Shown: positions 8,206-16,693, numbered from the stretch's first letter. The stretch is DNA of 64,000 bases from Pseudomonas pharyngis (GCF_021602345.1 NZ_BQID01000004.1:248001-312000), one strand, 5' to 3'. The notes: generated from the sequence alone by a model not told the origin. Numbers and translations are program-made.

Positions 8206-9933
8206 TCAGTAACCCAATGACAACCCGGTGTTGCGCCGTGGATCGTTGGCGCCGTAGAAGCGGTTCTTGCCGACCGGTTTGCCACCCAGCGACGGTGCGC
8301 CGACCAGAATCGCAGCGATGTGGTTGGCGTCCTGCGGACCCGCGAACTTGTGGCCCCAGCTCTCGAGAATCTTCTTCGTGTCGGGGCTGGCGGCGAAGTC
8401 TTCGAGGTTGGTTTCCTCCGGCATCCACTGCTGGTGGAAACGTGGCGCATCGACCGCTTCCTGCAGGCCCATGCCGTAGTCGATGACGTTGAGCATGGTC
8501 AGCAACGTCGCGGTAATGATGCGACTGCCACCCGGCGTACCGACCACCATCACCACTTTGCCGTCCTTGGTGACGATAGTCGGGCTCATCGAGGACAGCG
8601 GCGCCTTGCCCGGAGCAATGGCGTTGGCCTCACCCTGCACCAGGCCGTACATGTTCGGTACGCCGACCTTGGAAGTGAAGTCGTCCATTTCATCGTTGAG
8701 GATCACCCCGGTCTTGCTCGCCATCACGCCTGCGCCGAACCAGTCGTTGAGGGTGTAGGTGACCGAGACCGCGTTGCCCCACTTGTCGACGATCGAATAG
8801 TGCGTGGTGTTGCTGCCTTCATGGGGCGCGACGCCGGGTTTGAGTTCTGCCGACACACCGGCCTTCTGCGGCTGGATCGCGTTGCGCAGCTTGGTCGCGT
8901 AGTTCTTGTCCAGCAGGTGCTCGATCGGGTTCTTCACGAAATCCGGGTCGCCCAGATAACTGTTGCGATCCACGTATGCGTGGCGCATCGCCTCGATCTG
9001 ATAGTGCATGCCCTGGGCCGAATGAAAGCCCAGATCCTTCATCGGATAGCCTTCGAGGATGTTCATAATCTGGCAGATCACGACGCCACCGGAGCTTGGC
9101 GGCGGAGCCGAGACAACGTGATAACCGCGATAGTCGCACTCCACCGGGGCCAGTTCACGGGTCTTGTATTTGTCGAGGTCGGCCTGGGTGATGATGCCCT
9201 TGTTGGCCTGACTGGAGGTGACGATGGCGTCGGCCACCCAGCCTTTGTAGAAGCCGTCGGCGCCTTTTTCGGAAATGGTGCGCAGGGTTTTGCCCAGGTC
9301 CTTCTGCACCAGTTTCTGCCCGACCTGCATCGGCTCGCCGTTGCTCAGAAAGATCGCGCCGGAATCCTTGATGTCTTTCTTGAACACGTCCGTGGCGTAC
9401 TCCAAAAGCTCGACGTCGCCCTGTTCCAGTTCAAACCCGTCTTCGGCCAGTTTGATGGCGGGAGCGATCATTTCCTTGCGCGGTTTGGTGCCGTACTTGC
9501 TCAGCGCCAGCTCCATGCCGGACACGGTGCCTGGAACGCCGACCGCAAGGTGGCCACGGGTGCTCAGATCAGGGATGACGTTGCCGTCCTTGTCGAGGTA
9601 CATGTTGGCCGTCGCGGCCAGCGGGGCTTTTTCCCGGAAGTCGAGGAAGGTCTTGCGTCCGTCCGCCAGTTGAATGGTCATGAAACCACCGCCACCGAGG
9701 TTGCCCGCCGCCGGGTAAACCACTGCCAGTGCATAACCCACGGCGACCGCCGCATCCACCGCGTTGCCACCACTTTTCAGCACGTCGACACCCACGTGAG
9801 TGGCCAGGTGCTGGGCGGTGACCACCATGCCGTTTTCGGCGGCCACCGGGGCAACCGAAGCCGCATGGGCCATGAGGCAGCTGAGCGCCAATGAGGTCGC
9901 AATCAGTGATTTGGCAAAAGGTTCGTACTTCAT
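8206..9933 (-). CDS. ggt: Gamma-glutamyltransferase
   Basis: This 575-residue periplasmic enzyme cleaves and transfers the gamma-glutamyl group of glutathione. Residues 1-24 form a Sec signal peptide ending in AHA. The precursor is self-processed before the catalytic Thr376 in the EGSNTTHYSIVD motif, giving the large and small subunits. The GNLGGGGFM (78-85) and PGGSRII regions line the active site. The length matches the family. The start ATG has an AAGAAG ribosome site. The downstream isochorismatase-like gene is probably in the same transcript. Confidence 0.94.
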   Translation of the reverse strand: MKYEPFAKSLIATSLALSCLMAHAASVAPVAAENGMVVTAQHLATHVGVDVLKSGGNAVDAAVAVGYALAVVYPAAGNLGGGGFMTIQLADGRKTFLDFREKAPLAATANMYLDKDGNVIPDLSTRGHLAVGVPGTVSGMELALSKYGTKPRKEMIAPAIKLAEDGFELEQGDVELLEYATDVFKKDIKDSGAIFLSNGEPMQVGQKLVQKDLGKTLRTISEKGADGFYKGWVADAIVTSSQANKGIITQADLDKYKTRELAPVECDYRGYHVVSAPPPSSGGVVICQIMNILEGYPMKDLGFHSAQGMHYQIEAMRHAYVDRNSYLGDPDFVKNPIEHLLDKNYATKLRNAIQPQKAGVSAELKPGVAPHEGSNTTHYSIVDKWGNAVSVTYTLNDWFGAGVMASKTGVILNDEMDDFTSKVGVPNMYGLVQGEANAIAPGKAPLSSMSPTIVTKDGKVVMVVGTPGGSRIITATLLTMLNVIDYGMGLQEAVDAPRFHQQWMPEETNLEDFAASPDTKKILESWGHKFAGPQDANHIAAILVGAPSLGGKPVGKNRFYGANDPRRNTGLSLGY

Positions 9934-10005
9934 GAGTCGGTCTCTTCTTTTTATAAGGTAGGAAAGCGCTTCAAGAGCATCAGCCAGTATGGTCGCGATT
10001 GCGGT

Positions 10006-10033
10006 TTGCGCCTCCCCGATCCGGCAGTATGCT
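10006..10033 (+). promoter_or_regulatory. sigma70-like promoter of the methyltransferase gene
   Basis: TTGCGC (10006-10011), a 16-base spacer and TATGCT (10028-10033) lie about 35 bases upstream of the ATG at 10069. The match is moderate. Confidence 0.42.
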
Positions 10034-10068
10034 GGGCGCAGTTTCCGCCCCGTCCCGGAGTTTTGCCC

Positions 10069-10584
10069 ATGGCCTACACGTTCATCACCCTGCCCTCGCC
10101 TGTCGGCGAGTTGAAGCTGGTCGCGAACGGATCACGTCTGGCCGCCATCCTCTGGGAAAACGACAAACCGAACCGGGTGCGCCTGGGGCTGATGAGCGAG
10201 GCACCGGACAATCCGCTGTTGATGAAAACCGCGCGACAGCTGGAAGAATATTTTGCAGGAACGCGAAACGCGTTCGATCTGGAGCTGGACTTTGCCGGCA
10301 CCGAATTCCAGAAAAAGGTCTGGGCCGCGTTGCTGACCATTCCGTTTGGCGAAACCCGCACCTACAGCCAGATTGCCGAACAGATCGGCCACCCGAGTGC
10401 GGTGCGTGCCGTCGGCGCGGCGAACGGGCGCAATCCGATTTCGATCATTGCGCCGTGCCATCGAGTCATCGGTGCCTCAGGAAAACTGACCGGTTTTGCC
10501 GGAGGCCTGGAAGCCAAGGAGCGTCTGCTGACCCTGGAGGGTGGCCAGTGGTCGAACATTGGTAAAACCGGTGACTTGTTTTAA
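10069..10584 (+). CDS. ogt: Methylated-DNA--protein-cysteine S-methyltransferase
   Basis: This 171-residue DNA repair protein moves the alkyl group from O6-alkylguanine or O4-alkylthymine to its own cysteine in a suicide reaction. The active site IIAPCHRVIG puts the acceptor at Cys130, and the helix-turn-helix GETRTYSQIAEQIGHP lies before it. There is no AdaA domain, so it is the constitutive Ogt type rather than Ada. The start at 10069 is preceded by CGGAG; an in-frame upstream ATG overlaps the promoter. Its last four bases overlap the convergent nudK stop. Confidence 0.93.
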   Translation: MAYTFITLPSPVGELKLVANGSRLAAILWENDKPNRVRLGLMSEAPDNPLLMKTARQLEEYFAGTRNAFDLELDFAGTEFQKKVWAALLTIPFGETRTYSQIAEQIGHPSAVRAVGAANGRNPISIIAPCHRVIGASGKLTGFAGGLEAKERLLTLEGGQWSNIGKTGDLF

Positions 10585-11171
10585 CTGCCAAACAGGTTAT
10601 TCATCGCCGCGTATTGCAGCAGCATGATGGTCTTGGCATCGCAGATCTCACCTCGCTGGAATGCCGCCAGCGCGTCGTCGAAACCCCACTCCAGCACTTC
10701 CAGTTCTTCGGTCTCTTCTTCCAGACCGCCCCCTTCACTGACCTTTGACGAGGCATCGTACTCGGCGATGAAAAAGTGCAATTTCTCGGTCACCGAGCCG
10801 GGGCTCATGTAGGCCTCGAACACCTTCTTCACGTCATGCACGCGGTAACCGGTTTCTTCCTCGGCCTCGTCGCGGATGCGCTGCTCCGGCGCCGCGCCTT
10901 CAAGCAGTCCGGCCGCCACTTCAATCAGCAAACCGTCGTGACCGTTGACGAACACCGGCAGACGAAACTGCCGGGTCAGCACCACGGTGCGTTGCTCGCG
11001 GTTGAACAGCAGGATCGCCGCGCCATTGCCACGGTCGTAGACCTCGCGCGTCTGGCGCTGCCAGTCCCCGTTGTTGCGGTGATAGTCGAAGGTGATTTTC
11101 TTCAGCAGATACCAGTCGTGGGACAACACCTGGGTATCGACGATGTTGACCCTCTCGGTTGTGTTGGACAT
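10581..11171 (-). CDS. nudK: GDP-mannose pyrophosphatase (Nudix)
   Basis: This 196-residue Nudix hydrolase matches the E. coli NudK pattern: YDRGNGAAILLFNREQRTVVL near the start, then AAGLLEGAAPEQRIRDEAEEETGY as the Nudix box (about 86-109), then YMSPGSVTEKLHFF. NudK cleaves GDP-mannose to mannose-1-phosphate and GMP. ADP-ribose activity is an alternative in related proteins. The AAGGAT ribosome site supports the start at 11171. It overlaps the convergent ogt by four bases. Confidence 0.87.
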   Translation of the reverse strand: MSNTTERVNIVDTQVLSHDWYLLKKITFDYHRNNGDWQRQTREVYDRGNGAAILLFNREQRTVVLTRQFRLPVFVNGHDGLLIEVAAGLLEGAAPEQRIRDEAEEETGYRVHDVKKVFEAYMSPGSVTEKLHFFIAEYDASSKVSEGGGLEEETEELEVLEWGFDDALAAFQRGEICDAKTIMLLQYAAMNNLFGS

Positions 11172-11240
11172 GACGCCTGATCCTTTTTTGTCATCGGAAG
11201 ATGGCCATGGTAGGTGAAATGTTGCGAACCGCCGACGAAA

Positions 11241-11270
11241 AAAAGCCCGGCAGCGCTACCGGGCTTTTCG
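11241..11270 (-). terminator. Rho-independent terminator after the chitinase
   Basis: The hairpin AAAGCCCGG-cagcgcta-CCGGGCTTT is followed on the minus strand by a run of T. It lies just beyond the chitinase stop codon. Confidence 0.85.
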
Positions 11271-11278
11271 TTCAATGA

Positions 11279-12340
11279 CTACTGATGAGCGACGCTCACC
11301 GTTTCGGCATCAGCGCCCTGCACCGCAGACGGCGCCCCGTGAATCAGTGGTCCATAACGCCGACTGAATTCCCAGTTGTACGGCACGCGATCCTTGCTGG
11401 TGCCGTTGTCCCAGTTCACCGACCAGGTCATCAGGCCCTTGATCGGATGCCCTTTGACCGCCAGGCGTTTCATCGCGTTGCCGACCACGGTCTTGTCGAT
11501 CACGTAACCGGTGGCGGCGGCATCGACGTTGGACGGCAGGCCGATGACGAACTTGTCCGCCGGGATCTTCGTGAAGCCGCGAGTGCCGGTGACCAGGCTC
11601 TCGGTCAGGTAATAGAGGAAATCCTCTTTCATCGCGTCGTTGTTCTGGGCGATCCACGCTCCGCTGCCGTTATTGGCTTCCGGCACCCAGACCCCGTCGC
11701 CACCCTGGTTGTAGAACTGCGGAGCGATGAAGTCGTAATAGCCTTCCAGTGCCTGCAGATATCCGACGTATTTGCCGGAGGCGGTCAAGTACGGAAATTC
11801 CGGCGCCATGCTGATGATGAAATGCTTGCCTTGGCCTGCGTAGTGATCCTTGACCAGTTTCAGCGCGGCAGGCAGGACGGTCTTGTTGGCAGCGAAATCA
11901 ATCGCGCTCTGCTCAAGATCGATGTCCAGGCCGTCGAAACCGTAGGTTTCCACCAGACGGATGATTTCATTGGCCAGCGGTTGCTCCTGACCGGCGCGCA
12001 ACTCGATGTGCGCATCGGCACCGCCCAGGGAAATCAGCACGGCCCGCCCCTGACTGTTGAGCACGCCGACCTGACGGCGAAACTCGGCATCGGAGACGTT
12101 GAACGGCTTGAAGGTCGGAATCCCGCTGCCCTTCATGAAGGCCACCGCGACCACGTTGTATTCCTTCGGGACGTTTTCCAGGGTGATGTTGGCGAACTGG
12201 CCGCGCTGGTAACCATCGCTCGGGCCGGCCGGCCAGTTGTGCCAGAAACCCATGAGGATCTTCTTGCCGGCAAGGCTCGGCATCAGCGATGCCGCATCGC
12301 TGGCCTGGTTATTCAATAGGGTGAAGTCAATGTTTGACAT
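11279..12340 (-). CDS. GH18 chitinase without signal peptide
   Basis: This 353-residue glycoside hydrolase of family 18 would cleave chitin with retention through its N-acetyl group. The catalytic motif DGLDIDLE covers D136, D139, D141 and E143, with E143 as the acid. The substrate-binding SxGG motif is LISLGG at 102-107. There is no chitin-binding module. The N-terminus (MSNIDFTLLNNQASDAASLM) has no hydrophobic core, and a TAG stop lies in frame two codons upstream of the ATG, so no export signal has been missed. It is transcribed after the LPMO gene with a 39-base gap, probably as one operon. Confidence 0.92.
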   Translation of the reverse strand: MSNIDFTLLNNQASDAASLMPSLAGKKILMGFWHNWPAGPSDGYQRGQFANITLENVPKEYNVVAVAFMKGSGIPTFKPFNVSDAEFRRQVGVLNSQGRAVLISLGGADAHIELRAGQEQPLANEIIRLVETYGFDGLDIDLEQSAIDFAANKTVLPAALKLVKDHYAGQGKHFIISMAPEFPYLTASGKYVGYLQALEGYYDFIAPQFYNQGGDGVWVPEANNGSGAWIAQNNDAMKEDFLYYLTESLVTGTRGFTKIPADKFVIGLPSNVDAAATGYVIDKTVVGNAMKRLAVKGHPIKGLMTWSVNWDNGTSKDRVPYNWEFSRRYGPLIHGAPSAVQGADAETVSVAHQ

Positions 12341-12379
12341 GTTCTAATCCTTCAGAACGTGTGGGTGGACGTTGCGGAC

Positions 12380-13024
12380 TTATTTGAAGTCCACATCGAA
12401 GGCCTGATAGAAGGCGTTGCCGGTGTTGGCGACGATCCACATCAGAACGATGACGTGATGCCCCTGCTTGTTGCCCGGCAGTTGCACCGTGTGGGTGACC
12501 TTGGCTTTCAATTCCGCCGCATGACTGTAGTACGGCACTTGCGGATAGAAATCCTCGGCAAACGGTTGCGCTTCCAATTGCGCTCGGGTGATGCGTTGTT
12601 TCGGGTCCCAGCCATCTCTGGTGATCAGCCAGCGGTAACCGCGAGTGGTGTGCGGCGCGGTGTATTCCCATTTGACCTCAAGGGTCTGGCCGGGAGTGAC
12701 ATTGAGCAGTGGCCAGGAGAACGGGCGCCCGAGTTTCTTGCTCATTTCTTCTGCGGTGAAGTTCACACAGTCACGTGCGTCGTTCTTGCCGCCACTGAGA
12801 ATATAGCCGTCAGCGGGCGGTACGACGCTCGGGTTGTCGCTTTCGAACGGCGCGGGGAACGGACCAGCCGCGAGTGCCGGGAAGTTCTTGCCGCCCTCCA
12901 TTTCATTGACCTGCCAGCCACCGAGCAATCCTTGCTCGATGGCCACCGCGCCGCGGCTTGCAGGGGAAATGACGCGACCGTGTCGCAGTTGGGTTTGAGC
13001 TTGTGGTTGGTTCATGTTTTTCAC
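12380..13024 (-). CDS. AA10 lytic polysaccharide monooxygenase (chitin-binding) without signal peptide
   Basis: This 214-residue protein matches the CBP21-type AA10 fold, copper enzymes that oxidatively cut chitin. The copper brace would be His15 (RHGRVISPASRG) and His125 (YTAPHTTRGYRWLITRDG). In active LPMOs the first His must be the mature N-terminus. Here it is preceded by 14 polar residues (MKNMNQPQAQTQLR) with no signal core. A TAA stop lies in frame seven codons upstream of the ATG, and GGAG is at the right spacing. The protein therefore needs removal of 14 residues by another route or acts only as a chitin binder. A LexA-like box lies 123 bases upstream. Confidence 0.92.
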   Translation of the reverse strand: MKNMNQPQAQTQLRHGRVISPASRGAVAIEQGLLGGWQVNEMEGGKNFPALAAGPFPAPFESDNPSVVPPADGYILSGGKNDARDCVNFTAEEMSKKLGRPFSWPLLNVTPGQTLEVKWEYTAPHTTRGYRWLITRDGWDPKQRITRAQLEAQPFAEDFYPQVPYYSHAAELKAKVTHTVQLPGNKQGHHVIVLMWIVANTGNAFYQAFDVDFK

Positions 13025-13146
13025 TCCGTTGATTTAAGAACTCTCCAGTCCGAGGAGAGGCCTTCAAGCTAACGGAGGGGGATTTTTTGTCCATCGGCGG
13101 TTTTGTCGCAGTCGGCCTCGGCGAAACTTCAAAAATGCCGAAAACA

Positions 13147-13162
13147 CTGTATATAAACACAG
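13147..13162. promoter_or_regulatory. LexA (SOS) box candidate
   Basis: CTGTATATAAACACAG keeps both CTGT and ACAG half-sites with an AT-rich 8-base centre. It fits the gammaproteobacterial LexA consensus very well. It lies 123 bases before the LPMO start codon and after no other gene start on the plus strand, so the LPMO-chitinase pair is the likely target. Confidence 0.7.
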
Positions 13163-13238
13163 CTCGCTGCGACGACGCTCACTCAACGCATGGCAAAAAG
13201 ACTACACCGCGTCATTACAAACACCTGCGTTCACCGGT

Positions 13239-13676
13239 TCAGGGAAGCTGCGCTCTGAACTCCTTTTCATACTGCCCGGCGAGCTGTTCCTTTTGCTTGT
13301 CGTCGAGCAGCTTGCCGGCCATCTGGAAGAATTTCTGCTCTTCCTCCTGCAAGTGGTGATGGACCTTATCCGCGAGCTTTTTTGCCATCGCCAGCCAGGC
13401 CGGGCTGGACATGTCGGTCTCGTCGAGCTCTTCCATCATCTCGTCCATTTCATGGTGTTCGGCAATGGCATGGCGACTGAGGTCGACACCCTTGTCGATC
13501 TCCATCAACGGAATATAGAAATGGCGCTCTTCGGCGGTTTCGTGGGCCTGAAGCTCAGCTTTCAGCTGTTTGTAGGCCTCAACCCTTTCCGGGGTGTCAC
13601 CGCTGGTCTTGATCAACGATTTCGCGTAGGTCCGCTGACGATCGTGGCTTTCACGCAGGGCTTCGAAAATGTTCAT
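13239..13676 (-). CDS. Hemerythrin-like HHE domain protein
   Basis: This 145-residue helical protein has the spaced His/Glu ligands of a hemerythrin-type di-iron site: ESHDRQ near residue 8, AHETAEERHFYIPLME around 45-60, AEHHEMDEMME around 72-82, and KVHHHLQEEEQKFF around 105-118. Such cytoplasmic proteins sense or store oxygen, NO or iron. The start at 13676 has GGGAGA upstream; 25 extra codons to 13751 look non-coding. It sits alone between the chitin unit and an acetyltransferase gene. Confidence 0.87.
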   Translation of the reverse strand: MNIFEALRESHDRQRTYAKSLIKTSGDTPERVEAYKQLKAELQAHETAEERHFYIPLMEIDKGVDLSRHAIAEHHEMDEMMEELDETDMSSPAWLAMAKKLADKVHHHLQEEEQKFFQMAGKLLDDKQKEQLAGQYEKEFRAQLP

Positions 13677-13813
13677 GGAATCTCCCAGGCAAACGCGTAC
13701 CGGATGGACGCCCTGAAGGGCTAGACCGCGGCGCAGGAGCGACGGTTCCAAGCGATTGCTTCAATCGGCTGTGGCGCGATAGGCTGCCGATTCATTACTA
13801 CAAGGAAGACAAC

Positions 13814-14239
13814 ATGACGTTGCGGATCGAGCTGTCGCAGGACCCCACCGAAGAACAGCGCGCGGCCATCCTGGCGCCGCTGCGTGCCTACAACATTGCC
13901 AAGGCCGGGCCGTCGCTGTACGAACCGGTCGCGCTGCTGGTGCGCGACGACAACGACGCGATCCTCGGTGGCCTCTATGGGCACACGTTCTATCGATGGC
14001 TGTTTATCGAGTTGCTGGCGGTGCCGGAACAAGGCCGGGGACAGGGCATCGGCTCGAAGCTGATGAACATGGTCGAGGAGTTTGCACGGGAAAAGGACTG
14101 CGTTGGGATTTGGCTCGATACCTTTGATTTTCAGGCGCCCGGGTTCTACAAAAAACTGGGTTATAGCGAATGTGGCGAGATTGTGGATTATCCGCTGGGG
14201 CACAAGCGGCATTTCTTCCAGAAACGCTTGATTGATTGA
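13814..14239 (+). CDS. GNAT-family N-acetyltransferase
   Basis: This 141-residue GNAT enzyme carries the acetyl-CoA motif VPEQGRGQGIGSKLMNMVEE (about 74-93) and a C-terminal APGFYKKLGYSECGEIVDY motif B. The substrate is unknown. Proteins of this length and pattern with a final GHKRHFFQK stretch are common in Pseudomonas. It is preceded by a short AAGGAAGA ribosome site and transcribed away from the hemerythrin gene. Confidence 0.87.
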   Translation: MTLRIELSQDPTEEQRAAILAPLRAYNIAKAGPSLYEPVALLVRDDNDAILGGLYGHTFYRWLFIELLAVPEQGRGQGIGSKLMNMVEEFAREKDCVGIWLDTFDFQAPGFYKKLGYSECGEIVDYPLGHKRHFFQKRLID

Positions 14240-14244
14240 TTTCA

Positions 14245-14276
14245 GCGACCCTCGCCCGCAGGCTGGTGAGGGTCGC
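14245..14276. terminator. Hairpin between convergent genes
   Basis: GCGACCCTC and GAGGGTCGC form a 9-bp stem around a 14-base loop. It sits between the acetyltransferase and the minus-strand lipoprotein gene. The T-tract is poor on both strands. Confidence 0.5.
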
Positions 14277-14300
14277 AAAATCAACGCATCCAGCCGCCCG

Positions 14301-14651
14301 TTACAGACAGGTCGCCAGCGCCGCCAAGCGGCGCTTGGCCACAAAATCATCCTTCTGCGCGTAGTAATTCAATACGGTACCGGACGCATCCGTGGTCAAG
14401 TCGACAAACGACTCCGCCGAGCGCGTATAGACCGTGGAACCGCCCTTCTTGCCCGGTTGCAGATACGCCGCCGCGTCCACGCCGAACACCGCTTCGTCCT
14501 GCCAGGCAAATTGCACGCACTGGGCCACGACTTTTTCGGGTTTGTCCGAATTCAGGGTCTTGTAAGGGGTTTGCGTGCGGGCGTCTTCCATCGCCGAACC
14601 CGCGCAACCGGCCAGCAGGGCTGCCGCCAGTGCCACCATCAGCATTCGCAT
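14301..14651 (-). CDS. Small lipoprotein of unknown function
   Basis: This 116-residue protein has a lipobox (LAAALLAGCAG; Cys16). The mature region has two further cysteines (CVQFAW and the C-terminal ATCL) that could form a disulfide, and a YTRSAESFVDLTTD strand pattern. I do not recognise a function. It appears to be a single-gene transcript. Confidence 0.78.
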   Translation of the reverse strand: MRMLMVALAAALLAGCAGSAMEDARTQTPYKTLNSDKPEKVVAQCVQFAWQDEAVFGVDAAAYLQPGKKGGSTVYTRSAESFVDLTTDASGTVLNYYAQKDDFVAKRRLAALATCL

Positions 14652-14786
14652 TGCATTCGCTCATTCGGAAAAAACCGGACTGTACCACCGCAACGCCAAA
14701 AATCGTTCTGCTTTACTGCATTTAGAGCGCGACACATGCCGGCCGCTGCGGCACATTAACGGTCATCAGCCTTACAAGGAAAGCCC

Positions 14787-15116
14787 ATGGCGCCTACTGA
14801 CCAGCGACACGAACAGGCCCTGAAACTGTTTCTCGATGCGCGCCCGGAACTGCGCGAAGCTCTCGACCACCTCAATCCGCTGCTGGCCCAGGCCAAGGGC
14901 GAAACCCAGGCGCAGTACCGCGAAGAACGCCTGCACGAAGCCTTCGAAGCCGAGGCCGAAAGCCAGGGTCTGTTTGCCTGGGAACTGACGTTGCAGCTCA
15001 CCGCCGCGACGCCCGAGGACTATCAGGCGCAACGCCTGGAAGTGCATCGCGAAGTGGCGGAAATGGCCGGCATGGACTGGCTGGAATATTGCGATCTGTA
15101 TGGCATAGAACCGTAA
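14787..15116 (+). CDS. Short helical protein of unknown function (DUF6388-like?)
   Basis: This 109-residue acidic soluble protein begins MAPTDQRHEQALKLFLDARP and ends MAGMDWLEYCDLYGIEP. Short Pseudomonas proteins with this beginning and ending are, as I recall, called DUF6388; treat that as tentative. The ATG has an AAGGAAAG ribosome site. It is followed after 24 bases by the DUF1275 membrane protein gene in the same direction. Confidence 0.75.
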   Translation: MAPTDQRHEQALKLFLDARPELREALDHLNPLLAQAKGETQAQYREERLHEAFEAEAESQGLFAWELTLQLTAATPEDYQAQRLEVHREVAEMAGMDWLEYCDLYGIEP

Positions 15117-15140
15117 ACCCCGCTCAAGGACGCTGCCTCG

Positions 15141-15842
15141 ATGCTGCCTTCCACCTCGACCCACCGCGCCAGCCCCGGACATCTTCACAAACAGAAATGG
15201 CGCGGCCGTGTGGGACTGGCGCTGGTTGCCAGCCTGTCGGTGCTGGCCGGCATGACCGACGCCATCGGCTTCATGGCCAGCGGCGATTTCGTTTCCTTCA
15301 TGAGCGGCAACACCACGCGGCTGGCGGTGGCGATCAGTGATGGCGACAGCGGACTGACATTAAGGCTGATCCTGCTGGTCGCGACGTTCATTGTCGGTAA
15401 TGCCCTCGGGGTTGTGGTCAGCCGACTGGGTGGTCGGCGGGCGCTGCCCTTGTTGTTGTCCATCGCCGCCCTGCTGTGTTTGGCAGCCTGGCCCTTTGAC
15501 ACGCAACTGCCGGCCCTGCTGGCGGCGATCATTGCGATGGGCATGCTCAACGCGGCGGTGGAAGAAGTGAACGGCCTGCCGGTCGGGCTGACGTACGTCA
15601 CCGGCGCCCTGTCCCGATTCGGCCGTGGATTGGGCCGCTGGGTGCTCGGCGAACGGCGAAGTGGCTGGCGGGTGCAACTGGTGCCGTGGAGCGGGATGCT
15701 GGTCGGGGCCATTCTGGGGGCGGTGCTGGAACATCATCTGGGGCTCAAGGCGATGTTGGTCAGCGGTCTGTTCGCCGCCGTTCTGGGGCTGGTGACCTTG
15801 AAGATTCCGCGGCGTTGGCAGCTGGGCTACATGCCACGCTGA
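15141..15842 (+). CDS. DUF1275 (YoaK-like) membrane protein
   Basis: This 233-residue inner-membrane protein has about six helices. It shows the family signature near the first helix, AGMTDAIGFMASGDFVSFMSGNTTRLA. This family is widespread, and its transport role has not been settled. The helical pairs at about 77-130 and 180-225 fill the rest. It is probably co-transcribed with the short gene before it. Confidence 0.87.
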   Translation: MLPSTSTHRASPGHLHKQKWRGRVGLALVASLSVLAGMTDAIGFMASGDFVSFMSGNTTRLAVAISDGDSGLTLRLILLVATFIVGNALGVVVSRLGGRRALPLLLSIAALLCLAAWPFDTQLPALLAAIIAMGMLNAAVEEVNGLPVGLTYVTGALSRFGRGLGRWVLGERRSGWRVQLVPWSGMLVGAILGAVLEHHLGLKAMLVSGLFAAVLGLVTLKIPRRWQLGYMPR

Positions 15843-15942
15843 AGGACGCCTGCTCGTATCGAGACGGGCGCGGGAAACATCCACTTCGCCGCCCCGCCGA
15901 GAAAGCTTTATCATGGCCGCAGTTTTGCTGATCGAGTCCGTC

Positions 15943-16335
15943 ATGAAGTTTGCCATTGCGCTGTTTTCCGCCGCCCATGCGCCCTCCTCGCGCCGCGCCC
16001 TGCTGTTCGCCCAGGCTGCGCTGGCCGGCGGGCATGAGATTGTCCGGCTGTTTTTCTATCAGGACGGGGTCCACAACGCGTCCGACGCCGTGGTCACGCC
16101 GCAGGACGAACTGGACCTGCCCAAACAGTGGCGAACCTTCATCAGCGAACAGAACCTCGATGGCGTGGTGTGCATCGCCGCCGCCCTGCGCCGTGGCGTG
16201 TTGAATGCCGAGGAAGCCGGGCGTTATCAGCGTGATGCCGTGGCCGTCAGCGCGCCGTGGGAATTGTCCGGCCTCGGCCAGTTGCATGACGCGGTGCAGG
16301 ATGCCGACCGCCTCATCTGTTTCGGAGGCGCATGA
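15943..16335 (+). CDS. tusD: Sulfurtransferase complex subunit TusD
   Basis: This 130-residue protein accepts persulfide sulfur from TusA and passes it to TusE in the relay that makes the 2-thio group of s2U34 in tRNA. The active cysteine is Cys77 in LDGVVCIAAALRRGV. The start at 15943 (MKFAIALFSAAHAPSSRRAL) matches the family; ten extra upstream codons from 15913 do not. It heads the tusDCB-tusE-ybiB operon, with one base between its stop and tusC. Confidence 0.93.
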   Translation: MKFAIALFSAAHAPSSRRALLFAQAALAGGHEIVRLFFYQDGVHNASDAVVTPQDELDLPKQWRTFISEQNLDGVVCIAAALRRGVLNAEEAGRYQRDAVAVSAPWELSGLGQLHDAVQDADRLICFGGA

Positions 16336-16336
16336 C

Positions 16337-16693
16337 ATGGCCAAATCCCTTCTGATTATCAGCCGTCAATCGCCGTGGTCCGGTCCCGGCGCCCGCGAAG
16401 CGCTGGACATCGTGCTGGCCGGCGGCGCCTTCGATCTGCCGATCGGTCTGCTGTTTCTCGACGACGGCGTGCTGCAACTGGCAGCCGGGCAAAACGCCAA
16501 GGCCCTGCAACAGAAAGACCTGAGCGCCAACCTGCAAGCGTTGCCGATGTTTGGCGTCGAAGAGCTGTTCTACTGCGCCGACAGCGCCAGTGTTCGCGGC
16601 CTCGGCGATCGTTCGCTGGACGAGGCGCAGCCTTTGGCCGCCGAGCAAATCACCGCCCTCATTGACCGTTACGACCAGGTGATCACCCTCTGA
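16337..16693 (+). CDS. tusC: Sulfurtransferase complex subunit TusC
   Basis: This 118-residue DsrF-type subunit of the TusBCD heterohexamer starts MAKSLLIISRQSPWSGPGAR and contains GLLFLDDGVLQLAAGQ. It has a structural role next to TusD. It starts one base after the tusD stop, and its TGA overlaps the tusB ATG by one base, so translation is coupled. Confidence 0.92.
   Translation: MAKSLLIISRQSPWSGPGAREALDIVLAGGAFDLPIGLLFLDDGVLQLAAGQNAKALQQKDLSANLQALPMFGVEELFYCADSASVRGLGDRSLDEAQPLAAEQITALIDRYDQVITL

Noticed and set aside
8320-9894. Plus-strand frame of 524 codons over ggt
   Set aside because: It is antisense to gamma-glutamyltransferase, whose motifs are all present on the minus strand.
13190-13258. 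22-codon frame just after the LexA box on the plus strand
   Set aside because: It has no ribosome site and overlaps the end of the hemerythrin gene. It was considered as an SOS-controlled small protein but is not supported.
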